Shown: piece after piece, positions 42,499 through 55,510 of the stretch
Layout of the letters: each line of letters begins with the position of its first letter
Numbering within the stretch: position 1 is the stretch's first letter
Assembly (NCBI GenBank): GCA_038503075.1
Contig: JBCAML010000005.1
Span: 2,170,001-2,234,000, forward strand
Length of the DNA: 64,000 nucleotides
Source of the DNA: Gyromitra esculenta
Taxonomy: Eukaryota; Ascomycota; Pezizomycetes; Pezizales; Discinaceae
Direction: 5' to 3'
Made by a program: the position numbers and the translations under genes
Notes under the pieces: model-generated
What the model was told of the DNA's origin: nothing
Databases searched by the model: none
The model's input: the letters and a program-made list of their open reading frames with translations, nothing else

Positions 42499-44559
42499 AG
42501 TTTATGGCTATGGGGGAAAAAAGGTTCATTGGGATGGAATTTGTGAATTTTCGTGGTGTTGAGCAACGACATCTCTAGTCTATTTCCTAAGTAAAACAAG
42601 AGCTTTAGAGCGACTCTTAATGCTTCCGGTTTCATAACATACATCAAACTTCTCTGGAAAGTAAATCCCTGTATCTAACTAGGTGGCTACATGTAATATC
42701 ACTCGGCAATAAGGGCTTTTCTAAATTTAAAACGGCTATTAGAGGTCTTTGGATAACTCGATTCCGACTTGAACTGGGTCTACGTTTGGGTGACCGCCGT
42801 GACTTTTGTATGGGGTGATTTTAAGCAGCTCACTTTCGATTTTCATTCCCTCTAATCACCATATCCAATCCACAACAAATCACACCAGGAAGCACGCCCC
42901 ACCCAACACACATCTCCACGCTCTCCCAGATATTTGGTGAGCTTGAGACATACCTAACCACACATTCAAACATTGAAAACGTTACACCTGCAGCCCCCAA
43001 AAAGAATACCCGCTACACGGCTGTTGAGCCACCATGTCATAGCTAACTATTCGGCTACAGGAAACCAGGAAAGCACAACACTAGGTGGCGGCACAGAACT
43101 GTGACGAGACGGCCCAGCCATTGCTAGAACTTTCTGCCTAAGATTAGACCCACAGCCTCGCGCGACGGGGCTGTAGTCAGGTCGTTCACGCATAAAGCCT
43201 TGAGCCCCAGGGGCACTGAAGTATGTCATTCCATTCTACGGGACCATGAAGGTGGTACTGTCAGAGGATACCTAATATTGTAGATCGATGTTGTGGCAAA
43301 TGGACGCGTTACATTCAGCGGCGATAAGAATGTTTTCATGTGGCTTGCAAATTTTATTTTACTTAGTGTCGAGAGCTTGGCTATGGGGCAGGCGCGCATA
43401 GGGCTCTTCGATATCGAAAGTACTTGGAGCGTGCGCATTCCAAATTCTAGATGCGCTGCCACTTTAGCAAAGCCTTTACGTTTTGTTTCATATCTAGCAA
43501 ATAAATACTGCGGATGCACTTATTATGCTCACTGCTACCAGCTATATCGAGTGTTGGCCCAACGTTTGCTCCGCGGTGTTCGGGATCATATTATTTCTCG
43601 CTTTTAAGACAATAGAAGCTGTTGGAGATGCTTCCTAGTACGGGGCGTAGCTTCGGAGTCGGAAATGATTGAGAGACAGGTACCCGAGCACACGGGCACT
43701 CGGACTCCCGAAGAGCTATTTAGATAGGGGCCGTATGCCCACCTCTAGCAAGCAAGTAATCAAATCTTCTATTCCTCCCTACGTGCCCCAATATCACAAC
43801 AGGAGCCGCTATCGGAACAGACTTGCTAATCACATAGCACTATCTTGATACAAAGGCTGCGGTGGAAATTTCTGGCATATAGATCACCTACATATGAGTT
43901 TATACGCATAGTTTTGTAGCTCATTGAGTAAAGAACATCTTTGTTACATTTCTTTATCGTTCCTTCCATTTTGCTACAGATAAGCTAAGCCAGTAGCCGT
44001 GCACATGGGCGGCCGTGGTTGAGTTCTGAATCATCGGGATCTATAGGATGATTACGCAAACTCTGGAAAATCACCAATAGATGTTCTAAATACTATCGCG
44101 ATGACTATTAAAGTATGATATTTAAGTAGCGTAATCATTCCATCATCCGCCTCCTTAGGGTTCAGACTAAAGTTCACTTCTCGACCCTTAATACAGTTAT
44201 CTATGTCATAGAAAGTATACAGCTTTCGTCTCCAAGGAGCAGACCTCACCCCCTCGATATCTTCATTCATACCCCATTCCAGCAATTCAACCTTCACTCA
44301 GATATCCTAAAGGGCTTCTCGAAATAGCTCTCCGCCAGTATGTCTAAGACGTGGCAAAATCAAAAAAGAGCAATATTATTTCAAACCACAACAGTGCTAT
44401 ATACTAGACTACGATCGCGATAAGGACAGATCCTCAGCTCTTATTCCAAACTATAAGCCGGGACTAGAACAGGTAAGTTACGGATCCAAAACAAGATCAT
44501 AGATAACTGATCTTAAACTAACTCCGCCCTTTAATAAAGCTCAGTATGTAAAATGCTAG
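42499..44559. other. No gene clearly supported
   Basis: Short frames only. A minus-strand frame at 44297-44052 (81 residues, hydrophilic, then a hydrophobic end) has coding-like composition but no ATG in a suitable place and no recognised domain. A GTAAGT donor at about 44474 with branch-like AACTAAC may begin the intron upstream of the next entry. Confidence 0.35.
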
Positions 44560-45180
44560 CGCTCAGGATTTAGAAAATCTCTGCAAAGCCCTCCACCCTA
44601 TGTTCAAGTGTTTCTACCGTCAACCGAGCATGGTCAGCGCTATCATGGAGCTCACAACTCTCGTGTCACTAGCAGGCCAGTATGATGCTTTGCAACCTGT
44701 TGCTGAGATTATTCGAAGCAACACGGTTGAGTGGACATCCAAGCAGTGTGACACTCAGATAAAGACAACCCAGCAATATAACTTATCGTTGGTTATAAAC
44801 CACAGTCACCAAGAATCCCAAGAGAAACTTTTATCCATGTCGTGGGCTAATTTTGTGGAAAAAACGAGAGATTCCTTACTTGGGCTATAGACAAAGGTAT
44901 TCCAGATCTTGTCGTTAAGTTAGTCCGCTCAGAATTGAAGAGATTGAGTGACCTTATCACGAGTACCATGTTGCGCTTTCTAGCGATAGCAATCTCGCAG
45001 CCAAGGTTTCGTCGTGCTTTAACGAATACACAATTTCGGGAAATCAGGGTAGGCTGGTCAGAGATATCTGGAATTGTCACTACGAAGTCACCCGCTACAA
45101 CGATGTGGCTGTGGGTTTCAGGATGCAAGAATCTGTGGCATCGATTTCAGGAGCCTCAGTACCTTTTATTGCTGAAATAA
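44560..45180 (+). pseudogene. Possible BTB-type protein fragment with a frameshift
   Basis: After a possible acceptor (GCTAG at 44559) the frame reads AQDLENLCKALHPMFKCFYR, then MELTTLVSLAGQYDALQPVA. This resembles the helical region that follows the BTB fold in fungal BTB/POZ proteins. The frame ends at 44890, but the next frame continues at once with ERFLTWAIDKGIPDLVVKLV and RSELKRLSDLITSTML. The switch lies at a run of six A (about 44859-44864), suggesting a one-base indel. The N-terminal BTB part is not visible upstream. Family assignment is weak; it could be another helical protein. Confidence 0.35.
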
Positions 45181-48100
45181 AAACATGGATATCATCTCTA
45201 GTCAAAAAAAAACTTACGATCAGGGGAGGGCAGACCCATTCATAAGCTTAAGGCTAAAGAAAACCCGCCAAGAAGAAACGATTGGAACGTGTCTTTGGAC
45301 TTGGTTCGAGATCATTCGAACTGATGCGAAACCTCAAATACCTCTTTAGATCTCATATGAGTGGTTAGGAATCGAAAAATATAGGGAAATCAAGAAACAC
45401 GTCACGAAATGAAGTTATTCTTAAACTATTTCCCATAACCATCTACTTCATGCAAGTTGTCTTTCAGCAGAAACTTATATTTTCTACAGGACCATTTAGA
45501 TTCGCAAGATGTATCATCGGCTATAAAATAGCGTAAGTCTAGAGGATTTAAGAGATATTTGGAGAGCTAGCTTTGAGCGGCCCTACTGCCGCTGCGCATG
45601 CGTGCAAAGCAGAATCTACAATCCCTCATTAATTACAAATCAATGATACGTTTGACTTATACATATACTCCATGATTTACTTTCAATTGCTCATATACGG
45701 ATATTTTTCGTCTCTTCCACCCACTTCGTCTTGTAGTCACAATCTCTTGATTTCGATTCTTTTCATATCAGTTGCATCCCAAAATACAGGGTTTCATAGA
45801 ACGACGACTATGTCCCCTCGCCCATCACGGCATTCAAAACGTACTGCGAGCTTGCACCTGAATAACCAGAGTCCAATCACTAAATATCACTCGCTTTTAC
45901 CCTGCATGAAGGAATCCCTCCGTTAATGTCCGTGAAAGCAAACCAGATTCTGCATACCATGAAAATTTTTCCAAATATACAATTTGTATAAGACGCAAAG
46001 GCAGCCCATTTCATAAGCTCGATAGCTTGCGAGCGAAAGGACTCGCACGAACGGCAGCTAACAAACTACATGTACCTCCCTATCTGAAGAAATTTTTCCA
46101 AACCCATGATTCTCGTTGATCGATCGTGGTACGATCAATTGATTCCTACATAAGCCAATGCATATATGGCTGTATATACAACCACAACCGGAGAGTTTTC
46201 TTAATCGATAATCGAACGAGACTTTCACCCGATATATAACAAAGTCAATCGCCGGACCAAAAAAAATAAATTTTCTCAATGTATGTATGTATGCACATAC
46301 ATACCTTTAGGCTCATAAGAATGAGAAGAAAAAAATATATAATTTACCCTACATAGAGTATATATATGCACACACGCATACATGATATATATATGATGTG
46401 GTGGGTGTGTGCTTCATTCACCACGTATGAGATTCCGAGATTCATCGTTACACCACACACACACACACCATGCATGGGAAGGGTATGGTTTCCGGCCCCC
46501 ATCGCATCTCATCCCAGCATCCGTTTCCAAACGGTTCGGTTTAGAAACTTTAACTATAGAGTGGTTCTCCCCGGTCGCTTAGGCCCCAGTTCACCTTGCA
46601 ATGTGTTGAACACGAACGCAACAAAAAAAAAACAAACGAACTGCGTTAAAGGAGGTGAATGGAGGCCTATCTTTTATTAATATTAAGATAGTGGCGTGTA
46701 TATAGCTTTTTTTTTCCTAGTCAACTGTGCTCCAATCATCCATCAACGTGCACGTGCTGGGTGCTGCCCACCAACCAACCAATCAACCCCCTATATATAC
46801 CTAGCTGAGGTGAGAATAACGTGTGTACGCACATATAACGAGTACACACCCGGAATTTTTCCGGCACGAAGAGCGACCTGCAGGAAATTTATTTTTATTT
46901 TTTCTCGGGGTGGACAACAGAATGGTGAGCTTCTTCCTTAGCCAGCCAGCGGGAAGTCCGGGAATTGATCATATTAATATATCGCTACCGGCCCGACATT
47001 GCAGAGCTGGGATTTTCCCTTCCCCCTCTAGAGCGCTAGCACACATAGCTGGCAAGATGATATATATATATATATATGAATGGGAACTTCAAGTAATAAT
47101 CATCGCGCACAACATCGTATGTAGCTGTACATACCCTATCGCTATCATATGTGAGGTCTAGACAGAGGAACTCTGTGTCTCAGATACAATACCTACTCCC
47201 AAAATCAAGGTTAGCTGTTGCAATCGTATCGGAACTAACCGTAATCAAACTGCCGACTCGGTGAGTGCACGTATACGCGATTGGAAGTTGTCGTGGGGTC
47301 GGTAGATTATTCGTTTCACCCAACCGACAGAAGGGTAGAAGGACTGAGGTCGAGAATCACACATGGAAATGGACAGCAAGAGTAATCAAAATAACAGGCA
47401 TAGAGCTTACAACATGCTGGCTTTTACAGCCGTTACATCAGTCTGGATGGCGTGGATCAGTAAACGTGGGGAAAACCCGGGGTAGCTCTCGAACGGAAGG
47501 AAAAAAACCAAAAACAAGCAATTCTCATTCAAGCTACTAGGTATCTCGGTCAGTGATTGTAGGGAGGATCGCGATCGGATCGTTGTCGTGAAACGCTTCC
47601 ATGCAGCGAGAGCTGGAAGAAGAAGAGACATGCGTGCGTACAGCCGCCACCTAGGTAGAACTGACAAAGAGGGGGTGCTAGGGCGGCAAGTCACAAGATT
47701 ATGCGAAAGGAATGGGAAGTAAAAGTTACAAAAGAAAGTTATGCAATAACCTGCTGTGGTTGTGAAAATATCAGGGTTAGGGTTGAAATTCATGCATAAT
47801 CACTCGGATTCATATGACCAAGGTTTTTTGGATGCGAAAAAGTAAACCACCACAGTTCTGAGACCTGCCAACTTCAATGGTGTTTCAAGTTCCTGATGTC
47901 CTCGTGGCCATGTCCCACCATCCATCTTCCCAGCACATTCCCAAGCCCCACCTTCCTTGTTATTTCCCTTTCTTTTCCTTCCTTTTTATCACCGTACCTG
48001 CTGTGCCGGCCAGCCAGCCAGCCAGTCCACACACGCTAACACTGTTAGCACCATGATCATTCCCCCCCCGCTATATTCCAGATGACTCCACATTCGGCTA

Positions 48101-51100
48101 TTCTTTTACTAAATGCTAGTCCCATAGTTTAACGGGTCGGCACCCCTGATACTTCTTCCATCAATCGCCCACCAAGAGACCAGGAGGCTAGCTAAAAATA
48201 AAAATAAAAATAACTTACATAATACAGGAGACAACCCTACGCCTTGGTAAGTACGTGTCCGAAGCTTCCCTCAGCTGAGCGAACGTTATTACCTATATTT
48301 CGCACCTTCAAAAGACACACTTACGACGCCGACCACATGACACTCTAGAATCCAGTATATACGTACCCCGCCAAGTATTTTAATTTTAATTTTAATTTTT
48401 TAGAGCCTCGTCTATGTAGGTAGTACCCGTACCCGCCCACGCTCCACCTATGCTGCGCCTAGATGCTCTAATATACCTAGGTACGTGTTTCCTTGAGATG
48501 GGGGGGGGGGACGCGTACCTATATCTCGGCACTCGTGTTATTTACATAACGCAGGCAGCTGCCAGATAATTCCCCGGTCCCGAACTCTTACGCCCAGGGA
48601 ACTTGGCGTCGCCGATGGGAGGCGTGGTAACTTGGCGATCTGCAAATGCCGAGATTTTTTTTTTTGCTGCGGCTTACGGGGGGCTTGGGTGCAGGTGGTA
48701 GGTAGGTAGGTGATGGTAAATACCCTTATGTATGTAATCGTACGATATTTAGGGCACGATGGCGAGGGGAGGAGGACAAGGCGTTGGGTATGTTGAGAAT
48801 ACGGCGCGCCCTGGGTACGTATACACTCTAGGGTAACTACGAGCGTATGGAATGGATGGATTCTGTAAGAGGGGAAAAGTTCCGGCAACGTATCGATATC
48901 TACTTTTTTTTTTATCTTTATAATTTTTTTTTTTCGGACGATGGGAGAAGATCTTTTCGTCCAAGCTTCACCGCTGCTCTAATTAGTCGAGCATAATATA
49001 TCACTCGATAGATTGTCGATCAGAGAGTATCGACCATTACGCTTGTGCATCGGATCTGCCACGACAATGCTTGTTTATCTGCTGGTACCTTTGCGTGAAA
49101 GGCTGAGCGAAACAACCATAGATAACGGAATGTATGTAAGCAATAGAAGACTACGTCACGATCTTCGGCAGGTCTGAGGTTAATGTCTCGGCGCGGACAA
49201 GGGCGGGCTATCTAACGTCGCTTGGCGTTCGGCCGTGAGCTCTCTCGGTCGGTTTTCCTTTATTTTTTCTGCCGCTGCGGGAAGAGCAGGGATAAACGGA
49301 TGTCACGCAGACGAAACAAGGCTCGAGTTCGCACTCGGTATCACGTTCTGCATCTAACTGTGCTCTTTTCACATAGACGATGCTAAGGCAGGGTTCGGTG
49401 TGGGATGCAAGAGTCGAGTTTACAGCTCTTAGTTCGCTTCCCTTTTTTTCTTTCCTCTTCGGAGGTTGGGAAATGGATAGGGTAGCTGTTTGGGGGAGCT
49501 TGATTGATGTAAACGTTGTGTTGTAGCCGAACAATCGCGAGGTTTCATTCCAGATGCTCCCTCCCCTCCTGTCTCGTGCCGAAAAAGCCTTGTTTTCAGA
49601 AAAGACTGTGGCCTTGCTACACGAGCACACGAGCACCCGGCTAGCATATTCGGCCCTATCTCGTTTATCTATCTTAGCTGAAAAAAATAAAAATAAAAAC
49701 CTCCCCGAATCGATATATTCACGCAACCCCCGCTTTGCGAATTGGCAAACGGGTAAGAGAGATAGATGGAAACGGTTGCGCTGCACCGCCCCCCATGGTT
49801 GTTTTCTTGGCCTGCGTTTTTGTGACTACCAAAGTTGTGTATAGCCAAGAGACCAAGAGACCAAGAGATGTGGGCCAAGAGACCAAGAGACCAGGCAATC
49901 GGGGGATGTGCGTGTGTGGGAGTGAAGTGGGTAACGAACACGTGGGAATGGTCCCGAGCGGTGGGAGCTGGAACATGGACTACATTGAGGGCGAGTTCGA
50001 GTGGGAGCGCAGAGAACGAGAGGGCGAAACGGGCGAAACAGGCGAAGAAGCGGAGGATGGAGACGGAGGGAGAAGTTATCGTGAAGCAAGCAAGCAGGAA
50101 AAGAAGAGGTGAGACTGAGGTATCGTTGGGGCTGGCGGATCAGATAAAAGGTCGACACGGGATTAGTTAGGGGAGCAGTTTGGTGGGACCCCTGTACAGT
50201 GCATGTTGCTGCAGCAGGAGGTCATCACATTGATGCATGGCTAGATGGTGCTGCTCTATCAAGGCTTTTGGAGGCTGTGTGTCTTAGCCCACCCAGAATG
50301 CCGGAAGCAGAGCAAGTGAAGACAAAAAAGATGTACTCGCACAGGCTGTAACTGCAACTGCATGGCTGCATTCGCGCTGCTCTTGGGTTTGTTCACGATG
50401 AATCCGTAAAGGAGCAGGTACTCTAGGACCACACACGCACTTTCTTTGTATTATCTTTCATTCTTACTTTTCTTACTTGCTGCTGCCCTAGCATTTCTTT
50501 CCGCGTGTTGCGCTTGGCTGGCTGGCTGGCTGGCTGACCGAGATTATTTTATTCTGCCCATCACCCGTCTGCCCATCTCGCCAAAAATGTTTGCATCGTG
50601 CTATCATCGGCTTGCTTGGCGCTGGCGCAGCTTTGGATAATAAAAAAGGCTTATTACCAAACAAGACACAAAAGCCTTTTGGCGAGTTAACCGTCCCGCA
50701 GCCATGACTCGGGAGAGCCATTGATAAATTGGCAAAGTGCGGGACGTTTCTTCGTTTCAAACATCTACGTGTGATCCGCAAGCACGAGCCGAGCGAAAAG
50801 GCGCACCACTCTAGTTGCATCCAGACCCCCCAGGCACTAGGACGCCACCAGATAAAGCAGCAGCAAACAGGCTCGACCAGACAGGCCCTCTGCTCTCCCT
50901 CTGCTCGCCCAGTTGCTTTTGTTTGTCAGAAGCAGAAGCAGACCTGGCTCGGCCAAGAGCTCTCTCTTCCCTAAATCCCCTAAATCCCCTTTCCGCTCTC
51001 CTCCGCTTGCCCTTTCTCTGCACACGGGCATCAGGAACCATCACATTACATTGCCCACCACATTACATTCCCTTTCGCTTCCCCGCCATATTTTCCCGTT

Positions 51101-51415
51101 ACCCTCCCACCACCATATATCACCATCCAAGTTCCTCGCTTTCCCAGCAACCACCACCGCAACATCACATTGTTCTCTCACGCTAGCTTGGGCTTGTTCT
51201 AGCTAGAAAGGTATAGCCTATCTCCCATTCAATCCCCGCTACTGCCTGTGCCACCATCACCACCCAGCCATCTCTTGCTGCTGATTGCTTCTTCTTTTCC
51301 CCTTTCTCATCCTTTGCTGCTAGTCACTCCATTCAACCCATCTGCTTCATCGCCCACTTACAATAATCTAGTGTCACTTTCTATTTGCGAGGTTCGATTC
51401 ACTCATTCCGCTAAA
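45181..51415. other. Six kilobases with no supportable gene
   Basis: AT-rich in the left half with TA microsatellites (about 46360-46400, 47059-47078) and AT homopolymer tracts. In the right half are C/T-rich stretches typical of fungal promoters leading to the gene at 51416. The longest frame (49786-49208, minus, 192 codons) has no ATG-supported start or domain and overlaps several equally long frames. At 49847-49893 the unit ACCAAGAG is repeated. Confidence 0.4.
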
Positions 51416-53738
51416 ATGGCGTCTCTTGAGTCTGCCCTCGAGGAGGAGCGACTGGAAATCCTCAAGCTCCTGGAAAGACCTTCCATGAAGCCCACCCATA
51501 GACATGCTTCTGGTGCATATTCGACACCTTCATCGCCCCGTCAACAGTACAGCTCTGTTATCCCCCCGCTGCACCACATTCGCACCTCATCCCCCAATCG
51601 TGGCGCCACCATATCTTCCCTAATTGATATGGCAGCCCCAGCCCCGAGAACTACTCCCCGGTCAGCAACAGCCATCACTTGGTCGCCAACAGTCTCCCAG
51701 AACGTTAGTGGGAGACACCGCTCAGATTCTGGTCCTTCCACTAATGGTGCCCCAAAACTGCTCAAAGACCGAGATAAGCCTGGGGCCACGAATCATGGCT
51801 TGACCCCGAATGAAGCTTTCAGCTTCTCAATGATACCGTCTGTCGCTCCATCTGCACAGGGGCGAAAGCCTCGATCCCGTGACCCAAGTGTTGCACCTTC
51901 TGCTCGAGGGAGCCTTGGACGGCGATCATTGTCTCCAGGCGCGGATGAATTTCTGCGGTCAGCGTCACCCAGGTCCTCGTCGGGGCGGTTAGCTTCGCCT
52001 CCACCTGTAAATGGTCGAAATATGGTGGTGATGGAGACTGGACCCAAGATCGATTTGGATCATGCGTACGCCCGACTTAATGACGACGCTTTGGCGCATT
52101 CTGGTGGTGTTCTAGGAAGGCTTCCGGAGCGAAGACCGTTTACCGGTAGCGATGGCGAGCATATTCGGGCGGGTAACGGCGAGTCACTCACAAGTGAGGG
52201 TGGGGTACGCCTGCAGAAAGATTATGATTTGGGCGAAGATGTCCATACAGTTGCAGATTCGTCAGACGAGGATTCAAGTAGTTTGGATAGTCCTGGGAGC
52301 GAAGAAGAGGAGCGAAGGGGGAGAGTAAGAGGACCGTCACTCGGGATGAATGGTAAAGGGAGGGACGAAGAGAACGGTGATAGGGAAGACGGGTTCATTA
52401 AAAGTATGATAAGAAGCGTTGGTGATTCCGGTGGAGGTGCCAAAAAGAAGGGAAAGAAAGGCGCAACGATTGATGCAAAGAAGGGAACAAATTCCATGCG
52501 CAAGACTAGTATGAGCTTACTGGCTGCAGCGGAAGAAGAACGTTTGTTACCCCAGATCGCTCTTCACACGGATTTAAACTGTAGCTAACATCCGTATAGG
52601 TAAACAAGTATCAGCCAAATACAAAGTGCGCTCGTTACTGCCTTCAATATCAATCACCCCCTCCAATAGCAACGTTCCAGGTGCGAATTCCCCAACGACG
52701 GCCCGTCGGACGGGAGTACATCCCACCACAAATTTTGATTTGCCCTCCCACACATCTACCCCAGTGTCCTCGGATACCGAGGCGGACGCCCTAGACTTCC
52801 GCCGTGCCCAGCGAATGGACATGAGTATTTCCCCCATAATATCCACACCCGAGACCCAGCGCGTTGTCCGAACAATCTTGCGCGGGGATTATGAGGAAAT
52901 ATTTAAAGAAGCTGAGGAGGGTAACCGACGGGTCCGCAAGTATCTCGTTGCTACCGATCTCAGTGCTGAAGCACAGCACGCACTCGAGTGGACCATTGGA
53001 ACAGTCCTCAGAGATGGAGACACCCTTATGGCTATCTATGCGATCGATCAAGATACTGTTGAGGACGGCGGAAAAATTGTGTTTGACGACATCGACATGG
53101 GTGCCCAGGCGGCAGCTGTAGGAACAAATCTTGCGCCAACAGCGGGCACACAGTCACCCGGGAGTGTTTCGCCACGAACACCGTTTGCAGTGCTGGAGAG
53201 ATCGGAGAGGAGTCGGGAGAGGACGAAGGCTGAGAGGGAGAGATATGTGGCCGCAGAGGCGGTAACAGCACTGGTATCGAAGTTATTAAAAAAGACACGA
53301 TTACAAGTGAAGTGTACGGTGGAGGTAATTCACTGCAAGAGCCCAAAACATCTCTTGACGGAAATTGTGAGTACCGAAATTGTTCCAATTTGTTTTTTTG
53401 GTAAATTTTATATTTGTGCTCTGTGCTGACTTTTTGAATCAGATTGATGTGGTTGAACCGACACTGGTTGTTCTAGGCTCCCGAGGGAGAAGTGCGTTGA
53501 AGGGGTAAGCGTCTTTCACACAATGCTTTGCGTCGCTCTCGGAAGCTAATATACATCTGGTAGTGTTCTCCTGGGCTCGTTCTCGAACTATCTTGTTACA
53601 AAGTCGTCGGTACCGGTGATGGTTGCCAGGAAAAAGCTGAAGCACACGAAGAAGTATGCAAACACGAATGTTAGACTGGCCAACAATCTGACGGCGAACG
53701 CGACGACAAGACAGTTGGCTAATGCGAAGGTTGACTAA
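51416..53738 (+). CDS. Universal stress protein (UspA) family protein, 4 exons
   Basis: Exons 51416-52541, 52600-53366, 53443-53504 and 53564-53738. The introns (58, 76 and 59 nt; donors GTTTGT, GTGAGT, GTAAGC; branch-like GCTAACA and GCTAATA) all keep frame, giving 709 residues. About the first 470 residues are Ser/Pro/Arg-rich and probably disordered, with many possible phosphorylation sites and acidic and Lys-rich patches. The UspA domain follows: RKYLVATDLSAEAQHALEW at its start, LRDGDTLMAIYAID, an inserted Ser/Pro/Thr-rich loop, then VVEPTLVVLGSRGRSALKG (the nucleotide-binding GxxG region) and VTKSSVPVMVARKK. The domain binds ATP/AMP-like ligands in other organisms; the role in fungi is mostly unknown. 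The long C/T-rich leader before 51416 suggests an ordinary expressed gene. Confidence 0.9.
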
Positions 53739-55510
53739 TGGGTAAACTGGGACGTTGGGAGTTAATGGTGGTGAATGGAAGGTGGGGAGTGGGGGGGAGT
53801 AAGATAATGATTCACGAAAAATGAGGGGGTGTAGAAGGGGAGGGGACGAGATTTCCGACTTGGTGTAAAACCTTTATTTTTCCTTCTCTACTCCTGTAAC
53901 TTTCGTTTCGCTTTTCATTATTGTAATGTTATACCGGTTACGGAGATTCATCTTTCAACTCTTGTGGCAAATACTGGGTGGTACTGGAGGGGGGTGGGTG
54001 TGTGTGTGAATTTGAGGCGTTTTGTTATATTTTCTGTACCCTTTTGAAAAGAGGTTGTTTTTTTTCCGTCTTTTCTTGTGTGATATAGCTATATGAAGGA
54101 TAGAATTTGGGATCTCTCATGACTTTTATATGAATGGATGGATGGATGGATGGATGGATGGATGGATCGTCGGTTTATTATATATCCGGAGATTCCGGCT
54201 TCCGGTGGCCGGGTGGGCGTGGGCGTGGGTAGGGTGAGTTTGTAGGAGGGAACCTGTGCCGGTGGTCCGGCTGTCACTTGTGATCATGATGGGTACGGTG
54301 CCAGAAAGCGTGCTAGGCTGGGTTGTGTATGTAGTGTGGGTTGTGTGTGTGGGCCGAGTGATGGGGTGTGAATGGGGCGTGGTGTGTGGAGAACTGGGTG
54401 TGGATGGGCAGGTGGACGAGGGTAGGTGGGTGTTGGCTCGGTATTTATTTGCTGGCGGGTTGGTATGGGGTAGTACAGTATGGTATGGCATGGCATGGCA
54501 TGGTATGGTATAGCTTTGATACGGGAAGCAGTATATAGATGTGGGGTTAGTATTGATAGCGCGCTGGGGTGTAGCACTGGGGAGCATGGCATGGAGTGTA
54601 GTGTAGTGTATTGTAGTGTATTGTAGTGCAGCGGAGTGCAGCGGAGTGCGTAGTAGATAAAGGCTGGACGGGGACAGACCGAGCCTGCGGGATTCGTGTA
54701 GTGCAGGCGTCTGCTACACTAGGGTTTCCTGGAGCTGTGTTGTCTCTGGGGGCTGCTGTGTGGATCGGATGGAATAGGGTTGTGTGGGTGCAGGAAAGCG
54801 GGATACATGTAGGATGGGTCGTGGAGCCTGTCTTGGGCTGTAGCTCAGTCCTCGGTGCTGTAGGGGATTGAGAGACGGAGCTTGTCGTGGATTGAGGAGT
54901 GTGGGAGGGGGACTGTGCAGGTACCGTTCGGTTGGTGGGGCGAGCTGGTGGCTGTACCCCGAGGGCGGCCTCAGCTCGTCTCAGTTGAATCGACTGCAGA
55001 CCACCGTCAACACACAAAGTGCTGGGAGCGGTACATCTGGGACGTCTCTAGCTGCTCTATTGGCTGTGCATGGTTCTCCCCATACGCCCGCCGTATCACT
55101 CCCACGGCTCTGGTCTCGGCGAGACATGGCTGCAACCAAGGAGCCGTCACCGAGTCTCTCCTCTCCCTCCCCCAGACACCCCCGTCCAATCGCGCTCACA
55201 GCCTCTCACTCGGCTCGGCTAGTGCTGATGCTATTTTAAACCCCCCCCGGCTTGGCAGCGCCTGCCGATCTCATCTCGCATCGGAGCAGCAGCCTCGAAG
55301 TCGCGCTGGATTGGAAGCTGCTTAGATCTGCGTGTCTTCCCGCACGCCGGCGAGCCGATCCGTCACATCGTCCGTAAGCTGTCTTCCCCTCTCGTGCCGG
55401 GGTCGCGTGAGATGGTTCTGCCCCCGTGAGCGTGCTATTTATTCTGGATGTCGCCCGGGGCAGTTCTGCGTTCTCTGCTCGCGTTCTCTGCTGCTGTCTG
55501 TGCCACAGCC
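53739..55510. other. Intergenic region with simple repeats
   Basis: 3' region of the stress-protein gene and upstream region of the phospholipase gene. Contains GT-rich and TGG-rich low-complexity sequence (54000-54600) and repeated TATGG/CATGG and TGTAG units. Long frames here follow from the skewed composition. Confidence 0.4.
54134..54167. repeat. (ATGG)n microsatellite
   Basis: Eight or more uninterrupted ATGG units. Confidence 0.9.

Noticed and set aside
49208..49786. 192-codon minus-strand frame in the large intergenic region
   Set aside because: No ATG-supported start, no domain, low-complexity basic composition, and overlapping frames of similar length on the other strand; likely chance.
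54126..55017. Long Thr/Pro/His-rich minus-strand frames
   Set aside because: They arise from GT- and TGG-rich simple repeats; no codon structure.
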